This document shows positions 43,046-43,872 of a stretch of 43,872 nucleotides of DNA, one piece after another. Each line of letters starts with the position of its first letter. Position 1 is the stretch's first letter. The notes beneath the pieces are model-generated. The model worked only from the letters and a program-made list of their open reading frames with translations. It was not told the DNA's origin and did no database searches. The position numbers were made by a program, and so were the translations under genes. Origin of the DNA: Candidatus Hodarchaeota archaeon (GTDB lineage Archaea; Asgardarchaeota; Heimdallarchaeia; Hodarchaeales; Hodarchaeaceae); the NCBI GenBank assembly GCA_016839815.1, contig JAEOTM010000102.1, forward strand, positions 1 to 43,872, read 5' to 3'.

Positions 43046-43872
43046 ATGCGAATCCGAATCCTTCCACTATTGGTTCTATCTATAATTATTCTGACTATAG
43101 GTTCCACACTTTTTTTTATTCCTCCAATGGTAGAAGTGGATAACAGTAAAGTACTTCCTAGGATTCAAGGGGAAAAACCAGACGTAATCTCTTCCTCTGG
43201 TTCTCCCAAACAAGTTTTTGAAGATAAAGAAGCAAGAAAATCTTCAGATGAAGATCAACTGTCAGATCAATTTCCAATTCGATTTGACATGGGAGGAGGA
43301 AATGAAGATGATGTCGATAATAACCTATCAAACGTCGATGGTGTTTCAGATATTGGGATCGAAACAGATTTTTCAAATGTTCAGGGTACTGTAGCAGATA
43401 CAACATTTATGACCCTTGAAGAAGACCTCCTACCAAGTATGAATGTTACTGTAGATTCAGTATCTACCACTTTCAGTGATTCGACCACAGTTAATGTTAA
43501 TCATACGGTCTCAGGATCAAATCGACTTTTATTAGTATTTGTTCAAACTTATATGGGAGAAAGAGTTTCTAGTATATCTTTCAATAGTATAGGGATAACA
43601 TATGAAACACATGTTACACACAGTTCCAAAGGTAGACCTTCTGCCGAAATCTGGAGTATGGTTGCTCCACCAATTGGGACCTATGAAGTATCAGTTACTC
43701 TTGCAGTTACGGACAATTTTAGAGTCGGAGTTGTGTCTTATACTGGAGTGAACCAGACTCATCCATTTGATCAACCAGTAACATTAACTGGATATGGCTC
43801 ACCTACTTCAATGACCATTAGCTCTAGATCCCCAGATCTAGAGCTAATGGTCATTGAAGTAGGTGAGCCATA
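43046..43872 (+). CDS. Secreted surface protein, 3' end beyond window
   Basis: The frame is open from ATG 43046 to the window edge (275 codons, no stop). It begins with a basic, hydrophobic signal peptide (MRIRILPLLVLSIIILTIGS), followed by a low-complexity acidic linker and an FSNVQGTVADTTFMTLEED stretch typical of archaeal surface proteins. A beta-sandwich domain follows with VNHTVSGSNRLLLVFV, AEIWSMVAPPIGTYEVSVTL and GVVSYTGVNQTHPFDQ. This domain occurs in large bacterial and archaeal surface proteins. The last 80 bases form a hairpin, so the final 26 residues need checking. Confidence 0.7.
   Translation, partial: MRIRILPLLVLSIIILTIGSTLFFIPPMVEVDNSKVLPRIQGEKPDVISSSGSPKQVFEDKEARKSSDEDQLSDQFPIRFDMGGGNEDDVDNNLSNVDGVSDIGIETDFSNVQGTVADTTFMTLEEDLLPSMNVTVDSVSTTFSDSTTVNVNHTVSGSNRLLLVFVQTYMGERVSSISFNSIGITYETHVTHSSKGRPSAEIWSMVAPPIGTYEVSVTLAVTDNFRVGVVSYTGVNQTHPFDQPVTLTGYGSPTSMTISSRSPDLELMVIEVGEP
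43793..43872. repeat. 80-base near-perfect hairpin at the window end
   Basis: Left arm 43793-43830 and right arm 43835-43872 are exact reverse complements over 38 bases, with the 4-base spacer CCCA. It lies within the open frame of the surface protein and stops exactly at the window edge. Confidence 0.9.

Noticed and set aside
1..43872. tRNA, rRNA and other structured RNA genes
   Set aside because: Reading the gaps on both strands gave no cloverleaf with TTC-loop and no rRNA-like stretch. A covariance-model search would be needed to exclude small RNAs.

Overview
The window is a low-GC (roughly one third G+C) piece of what looks like an archaeal chromosome, most probably from an Asgard archaeon of the Heimdallarchaeia type. 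This placement is an inference; there is no rRNA or other marker gene. It rests on archaeal promoter-like TATA boxes, an Lrp-type regulator, an M42 peptidase, a membrane-anchored tandem winged-helix regulator, Thr-rich-stalked surface proteins, large TPR proteins, many GNAT acetyltransferases, and two copies of a small longin/roadblock-like domain. No tRNA, rRNA, CRISPR array or insertion sequence was seen. No gap between genes exceeds about 300 bases.

Layout. 1-9.9 kb: end of an Lrp/AsnC regulator, a GNAT enzyme, an MFS transporter, a two-subunit CoA-transferase-fold pair whose beta subunit lacks the usual catalytic glutamate, exonuclease III, a TPR protein, a metallophosphoesterase, a stand-alone longin-like protein and an Eis-like acetyltransferase. 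9.9-15.8 kb: an orphan FtsX-type permease with a coiled-coil tail, a DUF998-like membrane protein, a second TPR protein and a SnoaL/DUF4440-like protein. 15.9-22.4 kb: two secreted proteins on the minus strand flank a plus-strand operon of an RHH/winged-helix DNA-binding protein and a MinD/ParA-like ATPase. Both intergenic regions share a 43-base promoter/operator-like element. Next come a 4-hydroxybutyryl-CoA dehydratase-like enzyme and an SBBP beta-propeller surface protein. 22.5-29.1 kb: a histidine kinase overlaps a gene for a very unusual one-pass receptor with an outer beta-helix, Ig-like repeats and an inner longin-like domain. Upstream lie a decayed DHCR24-like flavoenzyme and a small-sensor chemoreceptor-like protein. 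29.2-33.4 kb: a duplicated-domain surface protein and a membrane winged-helix regulator share an upstream 17-base motif, followed by a frameshifted SnoaL-like gene and an SDR oxidoreductase. 33.5-43.9 kb: a 1110-residue GNAT fusion, another GNAT, an unrecognised 381-residue protein, two overlapping tiny zinc-binding genes, threonine aldolase, a PNPOx-like flavoprotein, an M42 peptidase, a four-Cys mini-protein, and a surface protein running off the end through an 80-base hairpin.

How the genes work together. The strongest theme is the cell surface and its sensing. There are five secreted or stalked proteins and a receptor/kinase pair. There is a membrane transcription regulator whose binding site may also lie before its neighbour, and a DNA-binding/ATPase pair flanked by repeated operators at surface-protein promoters. 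Three of the secreted-protein genes end in hairpin-plus-T-tract terminators. Metabolic genes (CoA-transferase-fold pair, 4-hydroxybutyryl-CoA dehydratase, threonine aldolase, SDR) are scattered and do not form a complete pathway here.
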